NCBI RefSeq assembly: GCF_029868745.1
Contig: NZ_JARWOP010000083.1
Location: 1-33,901 of the forward strand
Source: Nocardia wallacei
GTDB taxonomy: Bacteria; Actinomycetota; Actinomycetes; Mycobacteriales; Mycobacteriaceae
Length of the DNA: 33,901 nt
Direction of reading: 5' to 3'
Shown in pieces: positions 15,456 to 23,459 of this stretch. A program made the translations under genes and the position numbers. Below the pieces are notes generated by a model. It made no database searches. It saw only the letters and a list, made by a program, of their open reading frames with translations, and was not told the DNA's origin. Numbering within the stretch: the first letter of the stretch is position 1; the number at the start of each line of letters is the position of its first letter.

Positions 15456-16820
15456 ATGGGTCCCGCGAAGATCGTGATCGTCGGCGGTGGTTTCTCGGGT
15501 GTCGAGTGCGCCCGCTATCTGGAACGTCATCTGCGTCCGGAGGAAGCGTTCGTTCAGCTCGTCACCCCGGATGCCGGTCTGCTCTATCTGCCGCTGCTAC
15601 CGCAGGTCGCGTCGGGGGTGCTCAATCCGCGGTCGATCTCGGTGTCGTTGCGGCGGGTGCTGCGCCGCACCGAGGTGGTGCCCGGCATGGCGATCGGGGT
15701 GCATCCGGAGACGCGCCAGGTCGTGGTGCGGCGTTCCGCGGGCGCCGAATGCGCGCTCGACTACGACCATCTCGTGCTGGTGCCGGGCAGTATCACACGG
15801 GTACTCGACGTGCCCGGCCTGCACGAGCACGGTTTCGGCATGAAGACCCTCGCCCAGGCGATGTTCCTGCGGGACCACGTCTTGCAGCAGCTGGACGTGG
15901 CCGCGATGCGCGGCGAGGAGGACGAGGACCGCGAGCGGCTGCACTTCGTCACCATCGGCGCGGGCTACGCCGGGACCGAGACCACCGCCGTGCTCAACAA
16001 GGTCACGCAGGCCGCCGCGCGGCGCTACTTCCCGAAACTCGAATCCGGCATGGTGCGCTGGCATCTGGTCACCCGCGGCGACCGGATCATGCCCGAACTC
16101 GGCGAGCGGCTCGGCGAGGAGGTCAAACAGAATTTGGCCGAGCGCGGCGTCGAACTGGTCTGCGGCGCCTCGGCGAAAGAGGTTACCGCGCACGGTGTTC
16201 AGCTCACCAACGGCCGATTCATCCCGTCGCGCACGGTGTTGTGGACGGCCGGGGTCGAACCCAGCCCGCTCGCAGGGCATTTGGGCGCGGCCACCGACAA
16301 GGGCCGGATCGTCGCCGATGCCGACCTCGCCGTGCCCGGCCTCACCGGCGTGTGGGCGTGCGGGGACGCGGCCGCGGTGCCCGATCTGACCGGCGAGGAC
16401 GGGGCCATCTGCGCGCCGACCGCGCAGCACGCCATGCGGCAGGGCCGCCACCTGGGCAAGAACCTGGTGACCGAACTCCGCGGCCGGGGGCGCACGCCGT
16501 ACCGGCACCCGGACCTCGGCCTGGTGGTCGACCTCGGCGGCAAGGACGCGGTGGCGCGACCGCTGAAGATCGGGTTGCACGGTATCCCCGCGCAGGCGGT
16601 GACCCGCGGCTACCATCTGATGGCGCTGCGCACCCTCGTCGCGCGCGCCCGGGTGGCCTTCGACTGGACCGTCCACGGCCTCAGCGGTGACGACTTCCTG
16701 CGAATCGGCTACGGCGACTACGACACTCACACCATCCGCGGATTCGAACAGACCGACTGCTATCTGCCCGCCGAGCAGATCCCGGCGGCCCTGGAGGCGC
16801 TGGGCGACCCGGCCAACTGA
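15456..16820 (+). CDS. NDH-2-like NAD(P)H/FAD-dependent oxidoreductase
   Basis: The 454-residue flavoprotein has two Rossmann folds. The FAD-binding IVIVGGGFSGVE is at the N-terminus (about 7-18) and the NAD(P)H-binding TIGAGYAGTETTA lies mid-protein. The second FAD motif is GVWACGDAAAVPD, followed by PTAQHAMRQGRHLGKN, as in type II NADH dehydrogenases. The C-terminal part contains hydrophobic and amphipathic helices that could attach it to the membrane. Family members pass electrons from NADH to menaquinone without proton pumping. Whether this is a respiratory enzyme or a paralogue with another acceptor cannot be told. It lies 4 bp from the DacB-like stop and is probably co-transcribed. Confidence 0.87.
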   Translation: MGPAKIVIVGGGFSGVECARYLERHLRPEEAFVQLVTPDAGLLYLPLLPQVASGVLNPRSISVSLRRVLRRTEVVPGMAIGVHPETRQVVVRRSAGAECALDYDHLVLVPGSITRVLDVPGLHEHGFGMKTLAQAMFLRDHVLQQLDVAAMRGEEDEDRERLHFVTIGAGYAGTETTAVLNKVTQAAARRYFPKLESGMVRWHLVTRGDRIMPELGERLGEEVKQNLAERGVELVCGASAKEVTAHGVQLTNGRFIPSRTVLWTAGVEPSPLAGHLGAATDKGRIVADADLAVPGLTGVWACGDAAAVPDLTGEDGAICAPTAQHAMRQGRHLGKNLVTELRGRGRTPYRHPDLGLVVDLGGKDAVARPLKIGLHGIPAQAVTRGYHLMALRTLVARARVAFDWTVHGLSGDDFLRIGYGDYDTHTIRGFEQTDCYLPAEQIPAALEALGDPAN

Positions 16821-16850
16821 TCGTTAAGTTTCTCGCAAGCCCGGGTGGAT

Positions 16851-16902
16851 ACAAGTATGAGGCGGTACGGGCGTGACTCGCTCCGGCCTCAGCAAGACTT
16901 GT
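16851..16902 (+). other. Hairpin before the Tyr/Pro-rich membrane protein gene
   Basis: Two paired segments, ACAAGT/ACTTGT and TGAGGC/GCCTCA, form a 12-bp stem. It is interrupted by one base on the left and five on the right, around a 22-nt loop. It lies 24 nt upstream of the ATG at 16926. It may be a terminator for the NDH-2 gene or a leader structure. Confidence 0.4.
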
Positions 16903-16925
16903 GACACCGGAGGGAACAGGAAGTC

Positions 16926-17510
16926 ATGTCGTACCCGTACCACCAGCAGGGGCACTATCCTCAGGTGCCGCCGGGCGGCTACCCCCAGCAATACGGTTAT
17001 CCGCCTGCGCCGTACGGCTATCCGGCCCCGCCGCCCGGCTATCCGCAGCCCGCCGCGAGCGCGGTTCCGGCGGTGTGTGCGGGGCTGCTGTTCGGGCTGT
17101 GTTCTGTGCTGTGCTTCGTGCTCGCCGTCCCCGGCTTCGACGGTGCGAAGGTCAGCAGCATGACCCGGCTGATGGCGCTCATCGGCCAGGCGTTCTCCGA
17201 ACACACCACGCGCAACATCGATTTCGGGGTTACCGTGACGATGACGGTCGGTGGCACGACAGCGTTGCTGGCGGTGCTGCTGATGTGCAGGCTCGGATTC
17301 GCTCGCTGGCTCCTGATCGTGCTGAGCGTGCTGGTCGTCGCCTATTACCTCTACGCGCTGGTGCGGCTCGCCGACCTGGACGCGCCGTCGAAGTTCTACA
17401 CCTGGATCGTGGTGGCCCTGATCGGGTGGACGTCGGCCGCGATCCTCGCCGCTCTGCCCGCCACCGGCCGCGCCATGCGCGGCTATCGCCCGCCGGTCGC
17501 CCGATGGTGA
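16926..17510 (+). CDS. Tyr/Pro/Gly-rich N-terminus, four-TM membrane protein
   Basis: The 194-residue protein starts with about 43 residues of low complexity rich in Tyr, Pro, Gly and Gln (PYHQQGHYPQVPPGGYPQQ and similar GYP units). Four hydrophobic segments follow, near residues 46-66, 97-119, 124-147 and 155-173. Such N-termini are common on actinobacterial membrane proteins and are thought to be disordered and cytosolic. No known enzymatic domain is visible and the function is unknown. AGGAAG lies a few bases before the ATG. The gene appears to be monocistronic. Confidence 0.78.
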   Translation: MSYPYHQQGHYPQVPPGGYPQQYGYPPAPYGYPAPPPGYPQPAASAVPAVCAGLLFGLCSVLCFVLAVPGFDGAKVSSMTRLMALIGQAFSEHTTRNIDFGVTVTMTVGGTTALLAVLLMCRLGFARWLLIVLSVLVVAYYLYALVRLADLDAPSKFYTWIVVALIGWTSAAILAALPATGRAMRGYRPPVARW

Positions 17511-17664
17511 TCAGCACGCGTCAGCTGTGATTGCTGTGGATTCGCTACTGTATTGTTCGGCGGTATTGTCGGAATGGCGGAGCGGTGCGGGAATGCGCGG
17601 GTGAGCGGCCGCCCGATCCGCGCAGCAGTGGACATGGGCGCGACGGCACGAGCTTGGAGGGCTG

Positions 17665-18771
17665 ATGTTGCACACCGATATTCCCACGCGCGGCGAGGTC
17701 CGGCGGCTGGTGGGGGAGACCGACCCCTGGAGCGTATCGATCTATACGTCGACCGAGGGCGACCCGGCATCGCCGGACGGTAACCGGATCGCCTTCTCGA
17801 ACCAGGCACGGGAGGCGCTCGAGCGGATCTCCGACCGGGCGGCGCAGGAGGCGCTGCGCGAGGAGCTGGACGATCTGGCCGACGACGCGGACTTCTGGCG
17901 GTTCCAGTCGAATTCCCTTGTGGTACTGGGCACTCCGCAACGGGTGCGGACCTATCGGGTGCCCAATCGACTGCCCGCGGGCGTGTTCGTCGGAGACCGG
18001 TTCCACACCAAGCCGCTGCTGCGGGCCACGACGTTCCCGCAGACGGCATTCGTGCTCGCGCTCTCCGAGGGGGCGGTCCGGCTGGTCGAGGTGGGGTCGG
18101 ACGGCGGCGCCGAGGAGATCCGGGTGCCGGGGCTGCCGCAGAACGCGGCCGACCACGCGCGCAAGGCCTCGCTCAGCGGCCGCGCGCCGAAGGGGCGGAT
18201 TCAGGGCACGGAAGGCCGCAAACTGCGGGTCCGGCAGTACGCGCGGGCCGTCGACCGGCAGTTGCGCGACGTGCTCGCGGGCCGGGACGTACCGCTGATC
18301 CTGGCCGCGACCGAACCGATCGACTCGCTGTATCGGTCGGTCAACAGCTACCCGGTGCTGCTGGACGAATCCCTGGCGGGCAATCCGGAACAACTCTCCG
18401 ACGCCGAACTCGGCATGCGTGCCCGGCAGATCCTGGACGACTACTACGCTGCGGAACTCGCGGGGCTGCGCGAGCTGTTCGAGCGCCGCCGCGGCGAGGG
18501 CCGGGCCGCCACCGATCTCGCCGATATCGCTCGCGCGGCGACCTTCGGCATGGTGGATACGCTGCTGGCGGATATCGATGTGACCGTGGCGGGTTCGATT
18601 TCCGAGAGCGGTGAGGTCACCTTCGCCGATCGGTCCGAGGTGGGCGCACCCGGTGTGGTGGACGAGATCTGCCGCCGCGTCCTGCAGACCGACGGCCGGG
18701 TATTCGCCGTGCGCGCCGAGGACATGCCCGAAAGCGCCGCGGCCGCGGCCATTCTGCGTTACACGCCGTGA
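17665..18771 (+). CDS. Bacterial eRF1-like (baeRF family 11-type) protein
   Basis: The 368-residue soluble protein resembles bacterial archaeo-eukaryotic release-factor-like proteins. Supporting features are the early WSVSIYTSTEGDP, the central FHTKPLLRATTFPQTAFVLALSEGAVRL strand region, and VPLILAATEPIDSLYRSVN. The late region ATFGMVDTLLADIDVTVAGS ends with DEICRRVLQTDGRVFAVRAEDMP. Family members are predicted to act on ribosomes or in ribosome-associated stress responses, but experimental data are scarce. The ATG has GGAGGG 4 nt upstream. It is not clearly part of an operon. Confidence 0.8.
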   Translation: MLHTDIPTRGEVRRLVGETDPWSVSIYTSTEGDPASPDGNRIAFSNQAREALERISDRAAQEALREELDDLADDADFWRFQSNSLVVLGTPQRVRTYRVPNRLPAGVFVGDRFHTKPLLRATTFPQTAFVLALSEGAVRLVEVGSDGGAEEIRVPGLPQNAADHARKASLSGRAPKGRIQGTEGRKLRVRQYARAVDRQLRDVLAGRDVPLILAATEPIDSLYRSVNSYPVLLDESLAGNPEQLSDAELGMRARQILDDYYAAELAGLRELFERRRGEGRAATDLADIARAATFGMVDTLLADIDVTVAGSISESGEVTFADRSEVGAPGVVDEICRRVLQTDGRVFAVRAEDMPESAAAAAILRYTP

Positions 18772-18896
18772 TCGTGCGTCTACACCGTATAGCGCCTATG
18801 ATCCCTTGTCTGACAATAGCTTTCATTGTGATCATCGGCTGACCTGGAGTTACCTCGAGTGCACGCGAATTCCCCGTACCCGCGGCGAGCTGCCCG

Positions 18897-19846
18897 GTGG
18901 CCCACGGGTCACCGGTCGACTCGGAAGGGCCGCGGGTGCCGCTGCATTCGCCGGAGTTCGCCGACGATCCGCACGGCGCCTACCGTGAGATGCGGCGGCG
19001 GTTCGGTTCGCTGGCGCCGGTGGAGCTTTCGCCGGGCGTCCCCGCCACCCTGGTCCTCGGTTACCGCGCCGCGCTGAGCGTGCTCAACGATCCCGAACAT
19101 TTCCCGGCCGACCCGCGGCGCTGGCAGCAGGACATCCCGGCGGACTGCCCGGTGCTGCCGATCATGGAGTGGCGGCCCACCGGAAGCCGCAATGCCGGTG
19201 CGGAATTCGCGCGCTACCGGCAGGCGACCATCGCGAGCATCGAGGCGGTCGACCTGTACGGACTGCACGCCACCGTGGAGCAGATCGCGCTGCCGCTGAT
19301 CGACGGGTTCCAGGCGGACGGCAAGGCGGATCTGCTGTCGCAGTACGCGTTTCCGCTGACGTTCCAGGTCTGCTGCGCCATGGTCGGTTGCCCGCCGGAG
19401 ATCGGTCAGCAGGTGGCGACGGGCATGGCCGCGATGTTCGACGGGACGAACGCCGAGCAGGGCAACCGGATGGTCGACGACGCGATGCGCCGGCTCGTGG
19501 CACTGAAGCGGGCCGAACCGGGCAACGACGTCGCCTCGATGCTGCTGCAGCATCCCTCGGAGCTGGACGAGGACGAACTGGTCCACCAGCTCGTGACCTT
19601 CTACGGCGCGGGAATCGAGTTGCAGCTCAACCTGATCGTCAACACGCTGCTGCTGATCACCTGGCGTTCGGCATCGGCCAGCACGCCTGCCCCGTCCGCT
19701 CGCTGGCCTACCTGATCGCCCAGGACGCCATCGACCAACTGCTGGACATGCTGCCCGACATGCGTCCCGACCTGCCCGGCGGCGAACCCACCTGGCGCCC
19801 TGGGCCTTTCCACCGCGCGCTGGCGGCACTGCCCGTCACGTGGTGA
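18897..19846 (+). pseudogene. Cytochrome P450 remnant with internal deletion and frameshift
   Basis: The first frame (18897-19715) encodes a P450 N-terminal half through the I-helix (LVTFYGAGIELQLNLIVNTLLLI). At about 19660 it jumps directly to heme-loop DNA in another frame: DHLAFGIGQHACP, then AYLIAQDAIDQLLDMLP, ending at 19846. The segment normally between the I-helix and the heme loop, roughly 95-100 residues including the K-helix, is missing. In the first frame the message reads a short nonsense tail to a stop at 19713-19715. No functional heme protein can be made. The sequence style (VPLHSPEFADDPHGAYREMR, WRPGPFHRALAALPV) recalls CYP157-type P450s of actinobacteria. The start codon, GTG at 18897, is uncertain. 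Confidence 0.85.
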
Positions 19847-20012
19847 GTCCACGCCGCCGGTGGCCGCGTACCCGTGTCACGCCACGCCGTACGAAGGGGC
19901 GCGCCGGGGGTTCCGGTGAAGGGTCGAGATCGGCGCCGATGTAATGGGACAATCGCGGCAGACACCGCGGCGCGAACGTGGCCGGGCGGTACGGTGACGA
20001 GGCGAGGTAGCC

Positions 20013-20213
20013 ATGAAGACCGGAAGCATCCTTCTCGTGATCTGGTTGATCATCGGATTCGTCGCCGCGGCGCAGCGCCACTACTTCGACTCCGGCCCGA
20101 TCACCTGCGCCAGCTTCGGCAACATCGCCCTGACGATCGTCGCGGGCCCGCTCAATTACATGGGCGTCAATCCGCATCTGGGGAATTGCGAACTGCCGAC
20201 ACCTAGTCCGTGA
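20013..20213 (+). CDS. Small single-TM membrane or secreted protein
   Basis: The 66-residue protein begins with one hydrophobic helix (SILLVIWLIIGFVAAAQ, residues 4-20). A short domain with two cysteines (C35 and C58) and the motif GPLNYMGVNP follows. This resembles a small conserved hypothetical of actinobacteria, recalled from general knowledge rather than a search. The two cysteines could form a disulfide outside the membrane. GAGGTAG lies 3-4 nt before the ATG. Its last 11 bp overlap the convergent membrane protein gene. The function is unknown. Confidence 0.75.
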   Translation: MKTGSILLVIWLIIGFVAAAQRHYFDSGPITCASFGNIALTIVAGPLNYMGVNPHLGNCELPTPSP

Positions 20214-20583
20214 CACTGTGGCGGCCGTACTGCCGTACGAGCATGGTCAGCCCGGTGATCAGGAGCAGGGCCAGCGGGAACAGCGGCAGGTACGACACCC
20301 ACACGACCGGTTCGGGTAGTGCCAGGGCGACGATGGTGGCGAGCACGGTCGCGGTGAACACCGCGGCCGACCACCGGTGCGTCGTGCGGATCGCTCCTGC
20401 CCGCCGCCCGCGCGCCAAGAGGGCGAGGCCGGACAGCAGAAGCAGGATCAACGGCGGCAGGGGCACGTAGGACAGCCAGGCCGGGCCCCGCAACGCCAGG
20501 CCGACGACGGTGACGACGAGTGTCGCGACGAAAGTCAGGGCCAGCCGGCGGTGCCACTGCCGAATTCGCGTATTCCAACTCAT
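20203..20583 (-). CDS. Small four-TM membrane protein
   Basis: The 126-residue protein has four hydrophobic segments arranged as two similar pairs. The first pair is RRLALTFVATLVVTVVGLAL and WLSYVPLPPLILLLLSGLALL. The second is VFTATVLATIVALAL and VVWVSYLPLFPLALLLITGL. Each half has W-x-SY-P-L-P before its second helix, so it looks like an internal duplication. Repeats of this kind occur in small actinobacterial membrane proteins of unknown role. The ATG at 20583 has no clear ribosome-binding site; a GTG at 20601 is an alternative. It is divergent from the AraC gene. Confidence 0.7.
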   Translation of the reverse strand: MSWNTRIRQWHRRLALTFVATLVVTVVGLALRGPAWLSYVPLPPLILLLLSGLALLARGRRAGAIRTTHRWSAAVFTATVLATIVALALPEPVVWVSYLPLFPLALLLITGLTMLVRQYGRHSVTD

Positions 20584-20666
20584 GGTGGAGACGGTAGCCA
20601 CGGGCCGGTGACCAGGGCTTCTCGATTCCTGATCGGTTCGGAACCGGACACTCGTACGATGACGGC

Positions 20667-21515
20667 ATGCGAACTGCCGACCCGCTTCGTGACGCCGCGG
20701 CGTTGTGGGATATCGCGCTGCCGTCCCGGCCGGGGTGCCCGGCGGGAGTCAGCATGGCGGGGTTCCGTGGCCGGACGGGCGATCACATCGATATTCGGGT
20801 GGTGCCGTATCCCGCCGTCACGGTGTTCGTCGATTTCGGGGACGCGCTGCTGATCGACGACGGCAGTCGCGCCCGGCAGCGCGGGACCGTGGTGGTCGGG
20901 ATGGCTCCCGCCGGTGTGCGGGGACGCGGCCGCGATATCGACTGCCTGCAGATCCGGTTGTCACCGGTGGTCGCGCACGCGGCGCTGGGGGCGAGCGCGG
21001 AGCTGAACGGGACGGTGACCGCACTCGACGACCTCTGGGGCGCCGACGCCGCGCGAGTCCGAGAGCAACTGCACGCCGCGCGAGACTGGGACGAGCGGTT
21101 CGCGGTCGCCGCGGCCGCGGTCGCGCGGCGGTGCCGGACGGGCCGCCCGGTCGATCCGGAGATCGCCTTCGCCTGGGACCGCCTGGTGGCGAGCCGCGGA
21201 CAGATCCGAATCGACTGGCTCGCAAGCGAATTGGGCTGGAGCCGCAAGCGGTTGTGGTCTCGGTTCCGGGCCCAGGTCGGTCTCACTCCCAAGCAGGCGG
21301 CCCAGCTGGTCCGCTTCGATCACGCGGCGCACCGTCTCGCCGGTGGCCACAGCGCCGCGGTGGTGGCGGCGGAGAGCGGTTATGCCGACCAGTCCCACCT
21401 GCACCGCGAGGTCATGACCTTCGCCGGGGTGACTCCGGCGGCCGTCGCTGTCGCACCCTGGCTCGCGGTCGACGACGTCGCGTGGGCGGCCCCGGAACGG
21501 TCGCCCGCCCGCTGA
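20667..21515 (+). CDS. AraC-family transcriptional regulator
   Basis: The 282-residue protein has an N-terminal ligand-binding half and a C-terminal AraC double helix-turn-helix. The DNA-binding part begins at about residue 172, with IRIDWLASELGWSRKRLWSRFRAQVGLTPKQAAQLVRFDHA. The second helix pair, VVAAESGYADQSHLHREVMTFAGVTPAA, ends with the usual signature. It is upstream of and on the same strand as two ABC half-transporter genes, separated by a 132-bp gap. The arrangement matches YbtA-YbtPQ of yersiniabactin uptake, so a siderophore-responsive activator is a reasonable inference. Confidence 0.9.
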   Translation: MRTADPLRDAAALWDIALPSRPGCPAGVSMAGFRGRTGDHIDIRVVPYPAVTVFVDFGDALLIDDGSRARQRGTVVVGMAPAGVRGRGRDIDCLQIRLSPVVAHAALGASAELNGTVTALDDLWGADAARVREQLHAARDWDERFAVAAAAVARRCRTGRPVDPEIAFAWDRLVASRGQIRIDWLASELGWSRKRLWSRFRAQVGLTPKQAAQLVRFDHAAHRLAGGHSAAVVAAESGYADQSHLHREVMTFAGVTPAAVAVAPWLAVDDVAWAAPERSPAR

Positions 21516-21647
21516 TTCCGGCCGCTCGTGACGTCGGCCACAGGGAACATTTGTCCAAGACGCCCTCGTGCTGCGCTGGCGATGCTTCCAGTCATGTGGA
21601 GGCGCGCCCGGTCATGCGGTCCGGCGCGATGTGCTCGAGGAGGAGTC

Positions 21648-23459
21648 ATGGACGACGTCACCGGCGTCGGACGGTCGCTGGGCGGTCTGGCGCTGCTGCG
21701 CCCCTATCTGCCGGGCTTCGCCGCCGTAGTGGTGTTGCAGGTGATCGGGGCCGTGGCGGGGCTGGCACCGCTGCTGGCGGTCGTCGAACTGGGCCGGAAT
21801 CTGTTGTCGCCCGGCCCGATCGACCACGGCCGGGTCTGGTTCGCGGTCGGCGCCGGTGCGGCCGGATTGCTGGTGAAGCTGTTGTGCACGGCGGCGTCGT
21901 CGGGTATCGGGCATCTCCTCGACGGCCGGATACAACTGTCGTTCCGCAGGCAGCTGGCCGATCGGCTGGGCCGGGTGCCGATCGGCTGGCTGTCCCGCCG
22001 CCGGACCGGCGAGCTGACCAAGGTGGTCGGCGAGGATGTGAGCGCGGTGCATCCGTTCATCGCCCACACGCCCGGCGAACTGGTCTCGGCGTTCGTGGTG
22101 CCGCTGGTGTCGCTGGTCTACCTGTTCACGGTCGACTGGCGGCTCACCCTCGTGACGCTGATTCCGGTCGCGCTGGCGGTGGCGCTGGTGCCGCTGATGA
22201 TGACCGCGCAGCGGCTGCGCGAACAGCGGGAGTTCGACGCGGCGATGGGCCGGATCGCGAACTCGGTGGTGGAGTTCGTGCAGGGCATCTCGGTGGTCAA
22301 GGCGTTCGGCGGCGCCGGCCGGGCACATCGCCGATTCATCACGGCCGCAGACGATTTCGCCGACATCTTCCTGCGGATGGTCCGCGGGCTGGCCGCGCCC
22401 GCCGCCGCCATGCAGGTCGTGCTGTCGCCGCCGTTCGTGCTGCTGGCCGTGCTGACCGGCGGTGCGGTGCTGATCACCGGCGGCAGCCTGGCTCCGGCCG
22501 ATCTGCTGCCGTTCCTGCTGCTGGGACTGGGGCTGACGGCGCCGGTGGCGGCGCTGGGCCACGGCTTCGACGACATGCAGGCCGCGCGGCGCGCGGTCGG
22601 CCGGATCCGGGACGTGCTCGCGCAACCGCCACTGCCCGAACCCGCGCAACCTGTTGTGCCGCAGGGACACCGGGTCGAACTGTGCGACGTCTGGTTCGGC
22701 TACGACGCCGATCGTCCGGTGCTGCGCGGGATCGACCTGATACTGGAACCGGGCACGGTCACCGCGCTCGTCGGGCCGTCGGGGAGCGGGAAATCCACAC
22801 TGGTCCAGCTGTTGCCGCGGTTCTTCGACCCGGAGCGCGGGCGCATCACCCTGGGCGGTGTCGATCTGCGCGACATCGACCCGGTGGAGCTGTACCGGCG
22901 GGTGTCGTTCGTCTTCCAGGACGTCCGCCTGCTGCGTGCGTCGGTGGCGGACAACATCGCGCTGGCGGTGCCGCACGCCGACCGCGACGACGTGGTCCGC
23001 GCCGCGCGGCTGGCCGGCATCCACGACCGGATTCTGCGGCTGCCCGACGGCTACGACACCGTGCTCGGCAATGGGTCCGCGCTCTCCGGCGGTGAGGCGC
23101 AACGTATTTCGCTCGCCCGCGCGCTGCTGGCCGACACACCCGTCCTGGTGCTCGACGAGGCGACCGCCTTCGCCGACCCGCAGACCGAACAGGCCGTCCG
23201 CCGGGCCCTGTCGACGCTGACCGGCGACCGGACGATCCTGGTGATCGCCCACCGGCTGGAGACGGTCGCCGACGCCGACACGATCGTGGTGCTGGCGGAC
23301 GGCGCCGTCGCCGAACGCGGCGCGCCCGCCGAATTGCTGTCGCGGGACGGGCATTTCGCCGCGTTCTGGCGGTCGCACCGCTCGGCCCTCGACGACGACA
23401 TCGACACGCACGCGGTCGCGGCGACCGCATCCGACAACACAGGAGAACCAGCCCGATGA
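21648..23459 (+). CDS. ABC half-transporter (permease-ATPase), IrtA/YbtP-like
   Basis: The 603-residue protein has a transmembrane domain of about six helices (roughly residues 20-300) fused to an ATPase domain. Walker A is GPSGSGKST (about 376), the signature is LSGGEAQR (about 480), and Walker B is VLVLDEATAFADP. The D-loop reads AFADP in place of the common SALDP, a feature I associate with the IrtA/YbtP side of ferric-siderophore importers, which have an exporter fold. The ATG at 21648 has GAGGAGGAG upstream. The stop overlaps the start of the next half-transporter (ATGA), so the two likely form a heterodimer. The SIP domain of mycobacterial IrtA is absent. Confidence 0.88.
   Translation: MDDVTGVGRSLGGLALLRPYLPGFAAVVVLQVIGAVAGLAPLLAVVELGRNLLSPGPIDHGRVWFAVGAGAAGLLVKLLCTAASSGIGHLLDGRIQLSFRRQLADRLGRVPIGWLSRRRTGELTKVVGEDVSAVHPFIAHTPGELVSAFVVPLVSLVYLFTVDWRLTLVTLIPVALAVALVPLMMTAQRLREQREFDAAMGRIANSVVEFVQGISVVKAFGGAGRAHRRFITAADDFADIFLRMVRGLAAPAAAMQVVLSPPFVLLAVLTGGAVLITGGSLAPADLLPFLLLGLGLTAPVAALGHGFDDMQAARRAVGRIRDVLAQPPLPEPAQPVVPQGHRVELCDVWFGYDADRPVLRGIDLILEPGTVTALVGPSGSGKSTLVQLLPRFFDPERGRITLGGVDLRDIDPVELYRRVSFVFQDVRLLRASVADNIALAVPHADRDDVVRAARLAGIHDRILRLPDGYDTVLGNGSALSGGEAQRISLARALLADTPVLVLDEATAFADPQTEQAVRRALSTLTGDRTILVIAHRLETVADADTIVVLADGAVAERGAPAELLSRDGHFAAFWRSHRSALDDDIDTHAVAATASDNTGEPAR

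Noticed and set aside
18772..18896. Conservon genes next to the CYP157-like remnant
   Set aside because: The neighbours are a baeRF-like gene and small membrane proteins. No sensor kinase, roadblock, DUF742 or GTPase gene is present.
21612..23411. Long antisense frame (599 codons) over the first ABC half-transporter
   Set aside because: The low-complexity Gln/Arg/His translation and the clear ABC motifs on the other strand show it is a shadow.
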